Below, piece after piece: positions 33,758 through 46,562 of a DNA stretch of 64,000 nt. The position numbers and the translations under genes were made by a program. The notes beneath the pieces were generated by a model. That model searched no databases. It worked only from the letters and a program-made list of their open reading frames with translations, and was not told the DNA's origin. Origin of the DNA: Anaeramoeba flamelloides. Its lineage: Eukaryota > Metamonada > Anaeramoebidae. Each line of letters starts with the position of its first letter. The first letter of the stretch is position 1. Location: positions 3,596,001-3,660,000 of the forward strand of contig JANTQA010000063.1 in assembly GCA_027625915.1 (NCBI GenBank), written 5' to 3'.

Positions 33758-34290
33758 CCACTTCACTCAAAAGTGTTCAGCCAAAAAGAAAAAAGTCACT
33801 TTATTTTAAAGAATCAACAAAACTTAAATTGTTTAGAAATTCGAGAAATAATAAACTTTGTATTAGAGTCCATAAACATAAAAGAAAAGCCCTAACAAAC
33901 CATAAATTTCAAAAAAAAAAAAAAAAGGTTAAAAAATTTTGTTGGTCTTTTCATTGGAACATTCGTGCAAAATACTCAATTTCTTTAGAAAATTAAAATT
34001 GTTGAAAATTAGATTTTTCACTTATAAATGTATGAATTTTAAAGAATATACAAAGCCCGACTTTTCTTAATGTTAATTTGTGTTTTCAAACATTTTTTTT
34101 TCAAATTTACTTTTTAAAAAAATAAAAAGAAAAGAAAAAAAAAAAAAAATTTTACCAAATGAGAAAAAATTATTTTGATCTAAAAAGTGAAATTTTGGTT
34201 GAAGAAGAATAATGAATTACAATCATAGAATATGTTCTATTTCTTCAATAAAACTGGGCACTTTTGACTGAAAAAGAGTTCGGTTTTATT
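33758..34290 (+). repeat. Repeat H, copy 2
   Basis: About 530 bp matching 58388-58912, with short inverted ends: TTCACTCAAAAGTGTTCAG on the left, CTGGGCACTTTTGACTGAA on the right. The A/G-rich middle and the word CTTCAATAAAACTGGG are conserved between copies. The CAGTCAAAGTG-like ends suggest a non-autonomous DNA transposon, but no target duplication was fixed. Confidence 0.55.
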
Positions 34291-34344
34291 TGTTTGAAAA
34301 TATTTAAAATTTTTCAGAAATACTAGTAAAAATTTAGTTGAATA

Positions 34345-34585
34345 GATATAAGCTAAATTTAAAAAATAAGGGTAGATTTTTCATCATTTAAAAAATTTGT
34401 TTAATTGTTTTTTTTTTTTTTTTTGAATAATAATGTATTTAACTAAAGTTTTTAGAGATAATAACCAAATAAAAATTAATAAATAAAAATATAGAGTAAT
34501 CATTTTATTTGTTGAAAGACAAATGAAAAAAGAAAAAAATAATTATAAAAAAGTTTGCCGTTTATTTTGATATTTGGCTTATATA
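34345..34585 (+). repeat. Dispersed repeat N, copy 2
   Basis: Counterpart of 29245-29465 in the same orientation, with small insertions in the A/T-rich middle. Confidence 0.55.
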
Positions 34586-36776
34586 TATATTTGATTAATC
34601 TTCTACTTAGTATTATATACTATTTTGTGAGAATGTAATATCACTTTTACAGCTAAATGTATACCTTTTAACTTTTAAAAAAATTATCAACAGATATTAT
34701 TCAAATTTATTAAATAACTTTTATTTAGAAAGTTATTGTTTGTATAAAAATACTTAAATGCAAAATAATAAATTACTGAACTTATACAAAAATATTTTCC
34801 AAAATAATATTATTCAAAGATCATTCTATATTAATTTGAAGAGGATTAGATTGTAAGTTATAAGTATAAACATAATTGGAAGTAAATTAGATTGAACTTG
34901 TCATATTATGTAAAAAAAAAAAAAATTAGTTTCTATTTTTTTTATCAAAAATTTATTTTGGTTTATAATAAAGAAATATTTCTAACACTAAACCTTTTAA
35001 ATTTTGAAAAATTACAATATTGTGCATTACTATCAATCAAATTCTTTAAAATTATATTTATTTTCTTGGGTATCGTATTTAACCATCAGAGAACATGAAA
35101 TTACGTTATTCCTTGAAAAAAAGATACTCAATTGGTTACTGATAAAAAAGAATAAGGTGACCAAATTTTTTATGATTATCTTTTTTTTTTACTTATTTCA
35201 TTCTTATTTCATTTTGAATTGAAGGTGTGTATAATATGAAAAAAAACTACCCCAAATATATAAAATGGGAGACAGATTTTCAAAGATTAATATTTTTCCT
35301 TTTTTTTCCTTTTAAAGAAATAAATTGATATTTAGGAACTTTAGTTATTTTTTTATACATTTTCTTAGAACCAAGAAACCGAAATAAAAAACCAAATTTT
35401 GAAGAATTAAGAAAAAAGAAGATTTAATTGGATGGAAATATATCCCATTTAAATTTTGAAGAAGGGTGTGTTTTTTCATCTCAGTAACTTGAGAATCCGT
35501 TGAATAATTTTTTTTAAATTTATAAATTGATAACTTTGAGTATTTTTCATTAAAAAATTCATTTTCCTCATTTAAGGCGAATTAAAAAAAAATAAATAAT
35601 ATTCTCGAATGACAATATATATAAATATTTTTAATTTAAAAAAAGAATTCATATTCATAATTTAAAATCAAATATAGATCTTTAGTTATTTATAATTTTC
35701 TTATTCAAATTATCAGATTAGAGATTTTTTTTTAATATCTACATTTAACAAAGTGGTTGAATTAATAGATTAAGAATAATTAATCAAGATTCCAATTTGG
35801 GTTTGTTAATTGTATTTGGATATTGCTGTATTGTTGATAAAATAGGAATAGATTTTTAACTTTTTACAAAAATTTTTACATTGATCTGAAAAATGAAATT
35901 TCAGGATGGATATTTGACATCAAATAAAAATATTATTAAGAACCCCAAGTTATTTTCCCATTTTAAAGAGTAAAATATAAATTATTAAGTAACATTTGTC
36001 CATTCTAAATGGGATATATTTTGAAATTTTTATAAATTTTTTTAATTGACCAAAAATTGATCTCTTCAAGTTTTTTTATTATTCTGTGTTTTTTACAAAA
36101 GACAGATAAAAAAGTTAAATTACTTTTATTCATTTTTTCTGAGTGAGTAATTAATTTGATGTTATAATATCAATAATAATTGTTCAAAAAACGCCATGGT
36201 GTATATATTACAGTATCTCAAGAGACTAAAATCTGAAAAATTCCCTTAAAGTAATTTATTTCAATTTTTTTATTTCTCACTTCAAAGTTTTTTAGAACAA
36301 GTTAGTTTGAAGCACTTTGTGAATTTTTTTTGTTTGCTTTTGATGAGACGATTTTCAAAATATTGATCATTTGGCTAAAAAAACCTTCTTCACTCAAACA
36401 ATACAACCACAAATAACACCAAAATTTTTGCAACAGAACCTGCTTCAACTTGTTTGGTTGTGAGTAAAGCCGGCTGTTTGGTGGACGTAATTACTTTTGA
36501 ATACACAAATTTTTACAATAAATGTTTGCGTATTGTAAACCTTCAACAAAAAACACCATTTCGCACCAAGTAATTTTTTGATACAAAATTAACTTAAATG
36601 CTTTCGAGATGTTATTTTCCAATCTAAAGAAAGTGTGCTTATGTAAACTCTTGTGGTTAACAACACTTAGCTGTGCAACTAAATTTCTAACGTAACTTTC
36701 ATATTCGTTCCATCATTTTCTGTTGTTTAAAATTTTTTGTTATTTCCCCTTTTCTTTATTTTTTCAAGAAACCACA

Positions 36777-39700
36777 ATGAGCGAAAACAAAAGAAAAGAA
36801 TCAAAAAAGATTGAAAGTAAGCGTCCCAAATCCAGAATGACTTCTTTTTTGTTTTATAATACCTCAATTAATCGGAGGATCCGTGAAGAAAATCCCGATA
36901 TGAACTTCGCCCAAATTTCAAGAGAAATCAGTAAAAGATGGAAAAATCTCGATCTTGATGAAAAACAAGTTTGCTTCATCCCCGATCTTTCACTTTTTTT
37001 ATGTTCTATCTTTTTTTTAGTAACCCAAAACTCAAAAAAAATTCAAAAACAAAAAAACTTTTTTTTTTTTTTTAAATTTCTTCTTTTCTTTTTTAAAGAA
37101 ATATATTGATCTCTCTGAAAAAGATCGTCTTAGGTATGAACGAGAAATGAAAGAGTTTATAAAAAACAATCCTGACGCACCACTTAAAAGACCTAGAAAG
37201 AATAGTTCACGATCAAATCAAGGATCAAAGGGAAATAAAAACGATCCTCAAAAGCCAAAAGCCAGAAAAACTGCCTACAACATTTTCAATTCAGAACGTT
37301 GGTTTGGTGTTAAAAAAGAAAACCCAGATTTGAGTTTTGGAGATGTCTCAAGAGAGGTTGCGCGCAGATGGAAAAATATCAGTGATCAAGAAAAAAAAGT
37401 AAAAATTTTTTTCTTTTCTTGTTTATTTTTTTTATGTTTATCGCCATTTTTTTTCTTTTGTGTTAAACAGTAAAAAATAAAAAAAAAAATATTGAAAAAT
37501 TTGTCAAAATTCTTATTGGAGAAAGAACATGAAAGAAACAAATTCAATTCACAAAATTAAAAAAACAAAAATTTTTTTTTTTCTTCACCTTTTTTTTTGA
37601 AAAAACACTCTGGAAATGATTGAAAATTAAATAGTTGAAATAAACAATAAACCTTTCAAAAAGAATAAAAAGTGATTTTTAATCTTTTTTTTCTCATAAA
37701 ATGTTTTTCTCTTTTATAAAACAACAATTCCAAAAGAGGTGCTTTTTGTGTTTTTGATTTGTTTTGAAAAAACGATTTTGAATTGAGATAAAACTCGAAT
37801 TAATAACTCGTATTTGATAAAACATTATCATTGAACTTGGAATTAATATTGTGTTGAAGAAACTCTTTATGAAATAATAATGTATAAAGTAAAAAAATGT
37901 TTTATTGGTCAAAAAATTGAAATGGTCTTCAAAAAATGAAAAGACAAAAAATGAAAAATTTCTGATAACTTCACGACAAGAATAGCACAAAAATTGTAGT
38001 CGCTTATTCTACTTGACAACACTTTTGGTTTTTTGAAATTGTTCAAAATTTTGAAAAGGAATTACAAGATCAGAAATCAATAACTTTCAATTTAAAAGTT
38101 TTTACAAGTCAAACTTTTAAAAACATGTGATTTAAACAACTTTCCACTTTTTGGTTATCATAAAAAGAGTTTCAGGTTCTTGAAAGCGAATCAAGAGTTT
38201 TCTTTTTGATAACTTTCAAAAATTTCAATTAAATTCAAATGGTTATCTTTTGTTAATTATTATTTTTTAACCCTTTTTTGTACTGATACAAAAGATTTTA
38301 TCCAGTATTTGAAATTTGAAAAAATTATGAAAGAATATCAGAGACTGAAATCTTGCAGAAAGTAAGTCTGGAAGTTCGAAAAAGTCTTGAAAGTATTTGT
38401 ATGGATTGTGCTATTCTTTTCGTGTTCTAAATGAATGAATATGGGTTTTTTATTAAAAATCAAAAGTTTAAAATACTTCCCGTGGCTCTGCCTAGGCTAA
38501 TATATAGACTCTCTTTGAATTATAAGTTTCGAATTTTAGTCAATTCAAAATCCCTCCTTTACCCGATTAAATGTTTTTACCATTTAACCCTTAATAACAA
38601 AGCAGATAGTATTTACAAATTTGAACCATTTTGTCTAATACTTTATCAAAATTTTTAAAACAATAAAGACTAGATTTTTTCAAAAGTTGGTATTAATCGA
38701 GGAGTTATCCAAAAACAAAAGAAATTTAATTTTGAATTTCCAACATTTTGTTGAAAAAAGAGGAATTTTCACTCATTAAAATAGTTTTTTATAAAGAAAA
38801 AATACTTTTTGAAAACCAAAAAAAAGTTTAAAATAAAAGAAGTGCCAAGTACTATTAAACTGTAAAAATAAATAATGATAAACTTTCAAAGATCAAAAAT
38901 TAACTCTTTTTTCTTTCTTCTTTCTCATTAACTCTTTAAGGATTACAATCCCTGAAATTTGAAAAAAGATTATCTTGTGTAGGGTGTAGTGAGTTGTCGA
39001 TTTGGTTCTTAGCTGATCGATCTTGGATTTGGTATGTATTTTAATAGTGGTTCAAAATGGCAATTTTTGACAATTTATTTTTAATTTTTTCCAAAATCCG
39101 AATTGAAGAGTAAAAGATTAATAGATTGGTAGGTATTTAAGAATAACTTTTGAATTTTTGGTTGTAGAAAAGAATCTTGATTTACTTTTTTATCAATTAA
39201 CCAAATGAAAAAATAACATTTTTTAAAAGCTCCCAATAAAACCAAACCTAATTAAAAATTTCAATCAACAACCTACAAACCACATTTTTTTAGAACTTAA
39301 GTTCTATCCAATTAATCTTAAACTCTTCAGTTCGGATTTTGGAAAATATTAAAAATAAATTGTCAAAAATTGCCATTTTGAACCACTATTAAAATACATA
39401 CCAAGTACAAGATCGATCAGCTAAGAACCAAATTAACAGGTGGTAACATACGACACAAGATAATCTTTTTTCAAATTTCAGGGATTGTAAACCTTAAAAG
39501 GTAAATTTAATTTCTTCAACTTATACGAAAAAATGCAGCTAACTATTATTGATAATATTTCAAAAAAAAAGACCGTATATTTTCATGATTGTTGAACAAG
39601 GGAATGGCTTTTAATGCTGTTAATTAATATTACAACTGACTAGTACACATTCTGATTTAAAATGAGAGGAAAAAAAAAAAAAAACATGAAACGCGATTAT

Positions 39701-41684
39701 TATAATCTGCCTTACTTAGCCAGAAACCCGAGTAAAAAATCAGAATGCAATTATTTACAAAAATTTACAAAATCTTGATCTTTCGTGACATTGGTAAATT
39801 GTAAACCATTTAAAGTCCAGTCTCTTTTTTTACTCAAAATAAAATGTCTCTATTAAAATCGGAGTATTTTTCAAAAAAAAAGATATAATTTCTTTCTTTA
39901 TTGATTCAGGGTGTTGTCACATGGTAAAAAAAAAAAAAAAAATAATTTTTTTTAGATTTTAAAGTTTTGGGACAAGCAGGGTGCAATTTTGTTGAGTCAC
40001 CCCTCCTCAACAACAAAAATAAAATTAAAAAAAAATAAGGGTTTTTTTATAAGATCAAAAATTTGATTGTTTTTATTTAATTATAAACGAAAATTTTTAG
40101 TGTTGATAGAAATTTTTTTTATTTTTTAATTGTATAACATTAATTGTGCTTTTTTAAAAAGTACTCTAAGGACACATTTTTAAAATATCTCAAAAGTTTT
40201 AAATAATATCGATTAATGTTTCAATTCGTATTAAAAGCGAGTCTTTAGAGTGCATTTTTAAAAAAATAAATTTTTGGATTAAATTGGGGTTTCTGTACTC
40301 GTTTCCATTAAAGATATTTTACTTTTGGTATTATTTTATTTTTATTCTTTTTTTCACAGCCACAATAATTTCTAAATTAAAGCTATAGTCATTTACCCTG
40401 AATTTGCCCCCATACTCAAGGAGTTGGCTTGGTACTAAAAGGGGTATTGGGAATTGCACTTCTGTTGATTGAAAAAATTTAAATAACAAAAAAAAAAAAT
40501 TGAGATCATCTTTTTTAAAAAAATTCAATCGAATAAAAAAAAGTTTCTAAGAATTCTCAATTCCAAAAAATCTAAATAACAAAAAAAAGATGAAAGGATT
40601 TTTCAATTCCAATTAATTAAAAGTCAATTAATAATAAAAAAAAATTATTAATAATTCAAGTCAAAAAATCAAAATTTGAAAAAAAAAAATAAATCGTTTC
40701 TTATTTTCTATTTTAAAAGTGTTCAATTTCTTCAATTTAAAACAAATTATTTTCTAAAAGTATACAATCAATTTAATTCGATTTAATCTAATTTGTGGTT
40801 AGATTGTCGCTCTCTATATTTGACAAAGTAAGGATTTTTTAAGATTTTTGATGATAAAAATAACTCATTTAAGAAATTAAAAAAATGAAAAAAAAAATCT
40901 TCGAGATCTCAAAAAGCACCAAAGAGCGGCACTTCGAAACTCATAAACATAGTTGTTTTCAAAATTAAAAATTCACAACCATTCTAATTGGAAATTGGGT
41001 CTATTTCTTTGAACATTTTTTTCTAAAAATTTCCTCTTTTTTTAATTGTTGATATATCGAGATCGGCCGTATACTAAAGGTTGGCTAGTTTTTGATTGGT
41101 ATCATTTACTCATAAAATTTACAAATATTTTTTTTCTCATTTCAGAAAATTATTTTTCACCGTAATGACTCGACTCTTAAACAATAATGATTTTTCCCTT
41201 ATTTTTAACAAAAATATAATTTTTTAAAGAACTTTTTTTGCCTTATTTTTAATTCAACCTAATTTTTTAAATAATTTTTTTTTTTTGTAATTATTCTTAA
41301 CGATGATATTCTATTGATAATTTATCAAAGGTGTTTGAAAAAAAATCTGAAAAAGATAAACAACGATATGAACGTGAAATGGCAGAATATAATAAAAAAA
41401 ATCGTAAAAAATATAAAAACAGCGAAAAAAAAAAATCAGGTCGTAAAAACAAATCAAAAAAATCACGAAAGCATAAAAGATCTTCAAGATCGCATAGAAG
41501 AAATTCCCATCGAAGGAGGCATAGATATTCTTCAACTTCTTCTTCATATACATCATCATCTGGTTCCAGTACCCATTCAAGTGATTTCTCATCAAGTTAT
41601 TCAGGATCTTCTTCAAGATCCAACAGTGGTTCAATGAGCTGGAGTTCGAGCAGTTTTACAAGTGATAGCTTTTCTTCAGATTAA
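36777..41684 (+). CDS. Two-HMG-box chromatin protein with a Ser-rich tail
   Basis: Exons 36777-36968, 37099-37398 and 41331-41684 give 281 residues. Introns start GTTTGC and GTAAAA and both end AAAG; all joins are phase 0. Box 1 (about residues 17-84) holds RPKSRMTSFLFYN and RWKNLDLDEKQ|KYIDLSEKD followed by RLRYEREM. Box 2 (about 116-186) holds KPKARKTAYNIF, RWKNISDQEKK|VFEKKSEKD and RYEREMAEY. In both boxes an intron falls at the same place, just after the DEKQ/QEKK turn, which supports the long second intron and suggests the boxes arose by duplication including the intron site. HMG boxes bend DNA in chromatin. Instead of the acidic HMGB tail, the protein ends in an Arg/Lys/Ser stretch (about 190-220) and then a Ser-rich tail. 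An in-frame GTG, not ATG, opens the third exon, so it is not a separate gene. Confidence 0.88.
38497..38575 (+). repeat. Short piece of repeat M
   Basis: ACTCTCTTTGAATTATAAGT, TTTTAGTCAATTCAAAAT and CCGATTAAATG follow the order seen in repeat M at 15098-15160, without the second half of the hairpin. Confidence 0.45.
38940..39493. mobile_element. TTAA-flanked foldback element, family A copy 3 (554 bp)
   Basis: TTAA at 38936-38939 and 39494-39497 brackets ends GGATTACAATCCCTGAAA and, inward from the right, GGTTTACAATCCCTGAAA. Arms of about 200 bp carry TTGGTTCTTAGCTGATCGAT. Length equals that of copy 1. It lies in the second intron of the HMG-box gene. Confidence 0.8.
40381..41176. mobile_element. 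TTAA-flanked inverted-repeat element, family G copy 2 (796 bp)
   Basis: TTAA at 40377-40380 and 41177-41180. The left end is AGCTATAGTCATTTACC; the right end read inward is GAGTCGAGTCATTACGGTG. The inside matches copy 1 (54451-55138): CCATACTC, AAAAGGGGTATTG, TTCGATTTAATCTAATTTG, TCGAGATCTCAAAAAGC and ATTCTAATTGGAAATTG. It lies in the second intron of the HMG-box gene, about 150 bp from exon 3. Confidence 0.7.
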
Positions 41685-44600
41685 AATTAACCTTAAATTA
41701 ATCTAATCTTTGTTCATTTCTATTTATTCTTTTTTTTTTTTTTTTTTTTTTTTTATTTGGAAAACTTTTTATTTTTCAAATTCCAAGATCTTTATTGAAG
41801 TTTTTTTGTTTTACTTTTTTTCTTTGTTAACAAATTTCTTATTTTTTTCTATCCTTCCTTTTATATTTGTTTTTGAAATATTTTCTTTATATTTTCATTT
41901 TCAAAAATTTACTTGCTAATTCAAAAATAAATTGAAAATCATTTTTTTTGTTTTTTTGTATTATTTAGCATTGGATCATTTCAAATTTATTTGTCACATC
42001 AACTATTTCTCAAAAATTCCATCAATTTTTATCAATTCAATCCTAAAATACTGGAGAATAGTCAAATTAAACGATTAATTATTTTTTTCAATTTTGTGGT
42101 TTTAAAAAAAACAGTTTATTGTTTTTTAATTTTATTTTAATAGAATTCAACTTCTAAAATAATTAATAAATAGTGATATTTAAAATCTATTTTATTATAA
42201 TCCAGCCACCATGCGATTAATACTTTATAATAAATATCCCAATCACTCTAATTTACAAATGCCAATCAAAAAATAAAACCCCCTTCAATAATTAAACTTC
42301 TTAAAATTTGTAAAGAGAAGATAAAGGAATGTTTTTCAATTTGTTCAATTTTTCTTTTTTGAGAATAATCTCGATTTTTTTAACATTAATTTCCAATCTG
42401 AGAAGGAAAAATTCTACAACTTTATTTCAAAATTCAATCAAGTTATGAAAAAAATTACTTCAAATAACTCAATTTTCAAAATTAAAAAATATTTTCTAAT
42501 AATATAAGATCGTATGAAATATCTTTGAAAAAAAAATCTTTTATAAATTAAAAATGTCATATTTTTGGTTTTAGATGAAACTTCTTTTATAAATTATTGA
42601 TATTCTAATTAAATAATTACTGTGTTAACCATTTTCAAAATGAACCCTTCGGAAATTTTCTGGAAAAAGTAAAAAACAAATCATTTATTGTATTAAAAGA
42701 TGAAATAGATTTTAAAAAGAAAATTAAACAATTCTAACTCAATGAAAAGGATTTAAGTAACTTATTTTTTTTCATTTTTCAATCGTAAAAAAAATTTTCT
42801 GTGAATTTTGTATTTTCTTTTGTTGATTTATTAACAAAAGAATTTTTTTGTAATCTTTCAAAATCTTTTTTTATTTGATTACTATTCAAAAAGATCCTTT
42901 TAATTTTTCTGAATTTGATCGGTTTATAGTTGAATTTTAAAATGATCTAGAACAATAAATATTTTTTCCTTATGATACTGATTTTGAATAGGTTATATCC
43001 TCTTTAAAATCATCATTTACTGTGCGTTGTAACACGGATTTATATATTTAAAGTAAAAAAAAATTGGACAAAAGTTAAAAACTTTATATTTTTAAAAATT
43101 GTTTTTTATTGAATATATTGGAATTAATTTTTATTTATTTGAACAACTTTATCCAATATTTAATAAAATAATTATCATAAAATAAATAAGAAAATTTAGA
43201 GAGTTAGATCAGAAAATATTCAATAAAATTTGTTTTAAATATTATAAAATATAATTTACCATTGAAAAAAAAATTAATTATTTTGTACATAAACCTTTTG
43301 TAAATGAAGTGAATTGAATATTTTGTTAGTTTTTTTCTGTTTTTGGAATTGAATAAATAACATAAAGTTGAAGATTTATCTTGAAAATTTGGTTGTTTTA
43401 ACTCTTTTTGATATTTCCAATAACAATAATATAAATTGAGATCTTTTATTTGTTTTTTTTTGGAATGGACCATTTTTAAATAAAAAAAAATATGTTTAGT
43501 AAAAATTCCTTCAAAAAGAGACAATTCGTATTTATTGATTACAATGTTAATAGATTATTGGGTATGTTGTTGAAAAATATTTTTTGGGGGGGATATATTA
43601 AATTTACAATTGATCACTAGCTTGTGAAAATGATCAATCAAAAAAGTCCAATTTTTTCTATTATTAGAATTTGAAAGTGGAATTTCTTCCAAAAAGAAAA
43701 AATAATAATTTCGCCTATGAAAAATAATTTTGATCATTATATTCTCAAACATTTTTTTTTGTAAAAAGGGTTTTGTGTTTTATTTTTCATTGATGAATTA
43801 TGTATTGGTTAAAGTATCCTTGTTTTCTTTTAAATAAGATAAAAGAGAAAGATAAAAAATGAAAAAAAATAGATAATAATAACAATCCATAAGAAATATA
43901 ATAAATACAAAAGAGTTAAGAGGATTAATATATAATATATGATTATGGATTTAAATATAGTTTTATTAATTGTTGATAAAGTAACTATAACTATAAAAAA
44001 ACAACTTTCAATAAATAAATTTGAATAAAATTTTTATATATAAATAGTTGAATAATTATTGGGTTTTTATCACAAAAGAATATTCAAAACAATTTTTTCC
44101 TCAAAAATCGGTTTTTAATTTTTAGAATTAGAGGAATCAATAACTTTATTCAGAATTTATTTTGAAATGAATTGGGTATAAAATTGGTTTTGTATACATT
44201 AATGATAAAAAAATTAATTAAACCTATTACTAATTCCTGAATGAAAAAATGTGGAAAATTTCATTTTGACTAAAAAAATTATATGGATTAAAGACACATA
44301 TCTCTTCAATTAAAATATTTATGAACTATTTTAAAGTAATTTTTTTAAAAAAAAAATACGAATACTTGAAATTTTTTATCAATTATACTGGATTGGGTAT
44401 AAATACAAACATTTTTTAGATTAAATTTTATTTATTGAGAATTAAACTTCATATTTTTTCTAAAAACTAAAAAATAAAAACCAAGATCTTTTAAATTTAA
44501 AAGATTATTATTTATAAATTTCACATTCAATGAAAAAATGAAATTTATAAGTTATTAATCCATTAAAATTTGAAAATGTTTTAATAATTACTAAATATTT

Positions 44601-45479
44601 TTTAATAAATAATAAATATAAATATTTTAGCTGTATAAAGAATATATAAATAATTGATATAATTCAAAGGATTAAATAAATTTTTTTTTTTAGAAATAAA
44701 AATAATAATCTCAAATAATTGTTATTTTTAAGGAATTCAAAATTTTTGCCATTTTTGAGATTAATTAATATTTTTTATATATAAATCTATGTTTAGAGAT
44801 ACTTTAGGTAATTATTTGTAAATTGTATTTTTAAGAATTACACTAGTGTTAATGCGGTATTTTGTAAAAAATTGATTGTTTACACTTTTTGTCATAAATA
44901 AATAGTTCCATTCATTTATCCAACAATTTTGAGAATAGTAAATTTAATATCTGATTTTCTTAATTTACTAATAATATATTAAACCAAAAAATCTTTTGGC
45001 AAATACTAATTTTTCAATTTTCAAAAAAAAAAAAAAAACTTTTTACAAACAAAGTATTGGTACCCAAAAAACGATTTTATATTGAAAATCCCTTTGAGTT
45101 CAAAAATAAAATGGGTTTTAGGTTTACTAGTACCAAAATTTGGATAAAAAAATCGATATCTTTATTTATCTCAAAAATTGTAAAAACTCTTTTTTTTACA
45201 AAATTCCTTAGTTACACTTCTTACCGAAAAATCTATTATGAAATCAGTATTTTTTTAATTGATAAAAAATATCCATAACCTAATCTGAATTTAAACAATA
45301 TCAATGTAAAAAAAATGTATTTTAAAAAATTAGTAAATAATTTCATAAGATAAAAATAACAAAAAAATCATTTATCATCAAAAAGTTAAAAAAAAATATC
45401 AATTTAAAAATAAAAAAAAATAATAAAAAACAATTCAAAAGATACTCTAGACAAAAAATCAAAAATATAAATAAAAAAA

Positions 45480-45965
45480 AGAAAAAATTTCTTGTATAGT
45501 ATTTCCAATTGTTTAAATGTGTACAATTTAAAATAATTTTTTTTTTCCTAAAAAATAAATTCAATTCAATTTAATCCAAGTTTAAGTGATTTAGTACAAA
45601 TCAGTATTTTGACAAATTAAGGATTTTTATTATTCTTTTGATAAAATTTACTTAATTGGGAAATCAAAAAAAATGAAAAAAATCTTTGAGAATCCAAAAA
45701 GCACAAAAAAGTATAACTTTAAAACTTATACCTTTTTTTTCAAAATTATAAATTTAGTATCATTTAAATGGAAAATGAGATTCACCCTTTGGTACTTTTT
45801 TTTTTCTATAAATATATTAGTTTTTGATTGTATATTCTTGGAGATCGATCAGGGGCAACATCTATATTGGTTTTTATCCTTGGTATTGGGTATTAGTAAA
45901 AATAACAAAATTTTTTTTTCTTCAATTTCAAAATAATTATTTTTCACCAAAATAACTTGGTCCTT
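45480..45965 (+). mobile_element. Family G, degraded copy 3
   Basis: TTCAATTTAATCCAAG, GACAAATTAAGGATTTTTA, TTTGAGAATCCAAAAAGCAC and TTTTTCACCAAAATAACTTGG follow the order of the right half of copies 1 and 2. Neither TTAA end is preserved. Confidence 0.5.
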
Positions 45966-46562
45966 CGAATTTTAAATGCATGATATCTTGGCTTAGCTTT
46001 TGGGTTAGAGTTATTAATGAACTTGTTGTATTCTTGGGTCATTGTTTTTTGGTTAAGAAAACTAAATGAAAATTTGTTTTAATTTCTTTCACAATTAACA
46101 GAATCTTATATCCAATTGGGTTAATTAAATATTAACTTTTCTCTCTTAAGAGACTAGTCTCTTTTATATATATATTTTTTTTTGGCCAATTTCTAAATAA
46201 GGATACCTTATCAAGAAATAAGTTTAATATAAAAATTAACATGATTTTCAAATCAAAATAATGGGCAAAAACTTTTCTCCATCTCTATTAAATTTAGGTA
46301 AAAAAATTTAATATAGATTAGTCCCTAAAGCGAGAAAGTGTTTTTTTAAGTTCTAAAGAATAAAAACTTTTGGTAAACTTTGAGGGCAATGTTTCCACCT
46401 TGAAAGTTATTTTGTTCTTGTGTTATTTTTCATTTACTTGTCATACAGAATTTCTATTATAAAGAAATTGGATAAACAAATTACTATTTTCCAAAGTTAA
46501 AAAACACAAACAAAAAAGAAAAAATTTCAAATAGATATTGAATAAGAAATTGTTAAAATACA

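Larger units (their letters stand above)
32490..36776. other. Intergenic region between divergent proteasome and HMG-box genes
   Basis: About 4.3 kb containing family F copy 2 (33050-33757) followed directly by repeat H copy 2 (33758-34290) and repeat N copy 2 (34345-34585). The final 400 bp before the HMG gene (about 36370-36776) are less AT-rich, with words such as AGTAAAGCCGGCTGTTTGG, and may be its promoter. No extra gene was recognised. Confidence 0.5.
37399..41330 (+). other. 3.9 kb intron splitting HMG box 2
   Basis: It starts GTAAAA directly after QEKK and ends TTTATCAAAG before VFEKK. Inside are family A copy 3 (38940-39493), family G copy 2 (40381-41176) and a short piece of repeat M (38497-38575). 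The first intron of the same gene, at the equivalent position of box 1, is only 130 bp. Confidence 0.82.

Noticed and set aside
41331-41684. Stand-alone Ser-rich basic protein
   Set aside because: It begins with GTG right after an AG acceptor, and its first residues VFEKKSEKDKQRYEREMAEY complete HMG box 2 in phase, so it is the third exon of the HMG-box gene.
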